From positions 1 through 64,000 of the forward strand of contig CALUUP010000007.1 in assembly GCA_944323985.1 (NCBI GenBank): DNA of 64,000 nt, written 5' to 3'. The position numbers and the translations under genes are program-made. The notes beneath the pieces were generated by a model, which saw only the letters and a program-made list of their open reading frames with translations, did no database searches and was not told where the DNA came from. Source of the stretch: Candidatus Gastranaerophilales bacterium (GTDB lineage Bacteria; Cyanobacteriota; Vampirovibrionia; Gastranaerophilales; Gastranaerophilaceae). Shown here piece by piece: positions 62,546 through 64,000 of the stretch. Positions within the stretch are counted from its first letter, which is position 1. Each line of letters starts with the position of its first letter.

Positions 62546-63601
62546 ATGACAAGAATAGCTATAGATGCGATGGGGGGAGACCACGCTCCGTTTGAGATAG
62601 TAGCAGGTGCAGTATGGGCAGCTGCAGAATATGGCGTAGCGTTAGAATTAGTCGGAAAACAAGACAGAATCGAGCATTGTCTTGAAATAATACAAAAGGA
62701 AGGTTTTTTATCAGATTGTGGTAAAGCCGGAAGAAAAAGACGAGTTCGAGTTGATGTAAAATCATTAGATATCAAAATTACCCACGCATCAGAAATTATT
62801 GAAATGGGTGAAGCACCAGGTCAAGCTATTCGTAAAAAGAAAAATTCATCAATAGTATTAACGGTAAACTCAGTTGCAACAGGAAGCTCAGAAGCTCTTG
62901 TTGCAGCAGGTTCTACCGGAGCAGCAATGGCGTCAAGTTTGTTTGGTTTAGGCAGAATTCCTGGAATTGATAGACCAGCAATTGCAGTAACATTACCAAC
63001 AATGAAGAAACCGATTGTAATAATTGATGCCGGTGCAAACAGTAATTGTACCCCACAAATGTTAAAACAATTTGCAATTATGGGTATGACTTTTTCTAAA
63101 AATGTATTGGGAATTGAAAATCCTAGAGTTGGGGTTTTAAACATTGGTGAAGAAGCTGGTAAAGGAAACGAGCTTGCTCAAAATACTTATAATATTCTTG
63201 AAGAAGAAAAAGAGAAATTTAATTTTATGGGCAACGTTGAAGGAAGAGAATTATTCCTTAACGTATGTGATGTTGTAGTATGTGATGGATTTGTAGGAAA
63301 TGTTGTACTAAAAGTAACCGAAGGAACATCATCATTACTATTCAAAATGATTAAGAGCGAATTCAAGTCAGATTTTCTTGGCATGTTAATCGGACTATTG
63401 GCAAAACCTTTTATGAAACGAATTTATGAAAAAATTAATTATGAAGAATTCGGAGGAGCTTTATTATTAGGCGTAAAAGGTATAACAGTAATTTCACACG
63501 GAAGAAGTAACGCTTATGCGATAAAAAATGCAGTAAGAGTAGCAAAAGAAGCCGTTGAAACAGGGGTTAACAGAAAGATTTCCGAATCAATCGAAGCATA
63601 A
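62546..63601 (+). CDS. plsX: Phosphate acyltransferase PlsX
   Basis: Turns acyl-ACP into acyl phosphate for phospholipid synthesis. 351 residues. RIAIDAMGGDHAP start, NSVATGSSEALVAAGSTGA, IDAGANSNCTPQ, VGVLNIGEEAGKGNE and VVCDGFVGNVVLK are PlsX marks. AGAGGGATG lies just upstream. Operon rpmF-plsX-fabH. Confidence 0.96.
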   Translation: MTRIAIDAMGGDHAPFEIVAGAVWAAAEYGVALELVGKQDRIEHCLEIIQKEGFLSDCGKAGRKRRVRVDVKSLDIKITHASEIIEMGEAPGQAIRKKKNSSIVLTVNSVATGSSEALVAAGSTGAAMASSLFGLGRIPGIDRPAIAVTLPTMKKPIVIIDAGANSNCTPQMLKQFAIMGMTFSKNVLGIENPRVGVLNIGEEAGKGNELAQNTYNILEEEKEKFNFMGNVEGRELFLNVCDVVVCDGFVGNVVLKVTEGTSSLLFKMIKSEFKSDFLGMLIGLLAKPFMKRIYEKINYEEFGGALLLGVKGITVISHGRSNAYAIKNAVRVAKEAVETGVNRKISESIEA

Positions 63602-63665
63602 TTTTCTATAATTTGAAAATTTACTCACCCCAAAAGTAAAATATTGAAGAAGGAGTAATCAATTA

Positions 63666-64000
63666 ATGGGAAATAATCTAATTCCTTTGAGAATTGCCGG
63701 TGTTGGATATAGTCTTCCAGAAACGGTTATTACGAATGAGGATTTAACAAAATTATATGACACGTCTGATGAATGGATTTATACAAGAACTGGTATTAAA
63801 GAAAGACGTGTTGTTTCAGGTGAAGAAAACGCGATTGATTTAGGATATCAAGCTGCAAAAAATGCTATTGAAAAATCTGGTATTAATATTGAAGAAATTG
63901 ATTTAATATTAGCAGCATCATCAGCACCTCCGGATTTATATCCTGCGATTGCTTGCCATATACATAAAAGATTAGGTATTCAAAGACAAATTCCGGCATT
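63666..64000 (+). CDS. fabH: Beta-ketoacyl-ACP synthase III FabH (partial, runs off the window)
   Basis: First 111 residues of FabH, the enzyme that starts fatty acid synthesis from acetyl-CoA and malonyl-ACP. RIAGVGYSLPETVITNEDL, TSDEWIYTRTGIKERRVV and LILAASSAPPDLYPAIAC are typical. The active-site Cys lies just beyond the end. AAGGAG nine bases before the ATG. Follows plsX after 64 bases. Confidence 0.95.
   Translation, partial: MGNNLIPLRIAGVGYSLPETVITNEDLTKLYDTSDEWIYTRTGIKERRVVSGEENAIDLGYQAAKNAIEKSGINIEEIDLILAASSAPPDLYPAIACHIHKRLGIQRQIPA

Overview
The window is AT-rich bacterial chromosome, densely coded on both strands, with a double-membrane, motile, fatty-acid-synthesising lifestyle: flagellar export, motor and switch genes, a secretin/type II secretion-type operon, peptidoglycan precursor genes and FASII genes. 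Several unrelated proteins begin with a short M-K-I-x-x-I-N-N-x-N-F-K-G-like leader. From memory this is typical of gut Gastranaerophilales (Vampirovibrionia/Melainabacteria). That assignment is inference; no 16S rRNA or other decisive marker is present.

Layout. 1-6.3 kb: fliF-fliG (minus), a metal-dependent hydrolase with an HxlR regulator, a UPF0210/DUF711 gene, and aroF. 6.3-9.1 kb: two FKG-leader proteins, tRNA-Leu(CAG) and a 271-bp tandem repeat that begins inside the tRNA. 9.1-14.3 kb: motA-motB plus a coupled RNase H-like gene, a HEAT-like protein, and an anti-sigma/ECF sigma/Spy-like stress module. 14.5-21.4 kb: an SDR gene and a gspC-D-E-F-type operon. 21.5-28.6 kb: TPR protein, phosphopantetheinyl transferase, rimO, and groES-groEL split by a four-helix-bundle gene between inverted heptamer arrays. 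28.6-39.6 kb: divergent glycogen-synthase-like protein, a candidate small RNA, FKG membrane protein, mraY, small regulators, hemerythrin, PHP phosphoesterase, coaBC, Nif3-like, a prepilin. 39.6-44.1 kb: fliR-(pilus-N-like)-fliQ-(ORF6N)-fliP-fliO-fliM/N fusion. 44.2-47.7 kb: murD-ftsW-murG. 48-54 kb: REP-like palindromes and an aryl-polyene-like KS/CLF/DH/KR cluster. 54-64 kb: TPR protein, metG, an HNH-like FKG protein, tsaC-like gene, and yceD-rpmF-plsX-fabH, which runs off the window.

How the genes fit together. The flagellar genes in three blocks supply MS ring, switch, stator and export gate. The gspCDEF block and the lone prepilin suggest a pilus or type II secretion machine. The Sfp-type transferase at 24 kb could activate the carrier protein that the 48-54 kb ketosynthase cluster would need but does not itself encode.

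Most unusual signals: (1) a twice- and probably three-times-repeated small divergent module, in which a 73-75-residue helical protein faces a tiny RHH or HTH regulator across a palindromic intergenic region; (2) many genes whose start codon lies 6-8 bases after a -10 box with no Shine-Dalgarno, predicting leaderless mRNAs; (3) the shared FKG leader; (4) the inverted-array element in groESL; (5) the tRNA-Leu-linked repeat; (6) a promoter-to-terminator 136-nt candidate sRNA at 30.57-30.70 kb.
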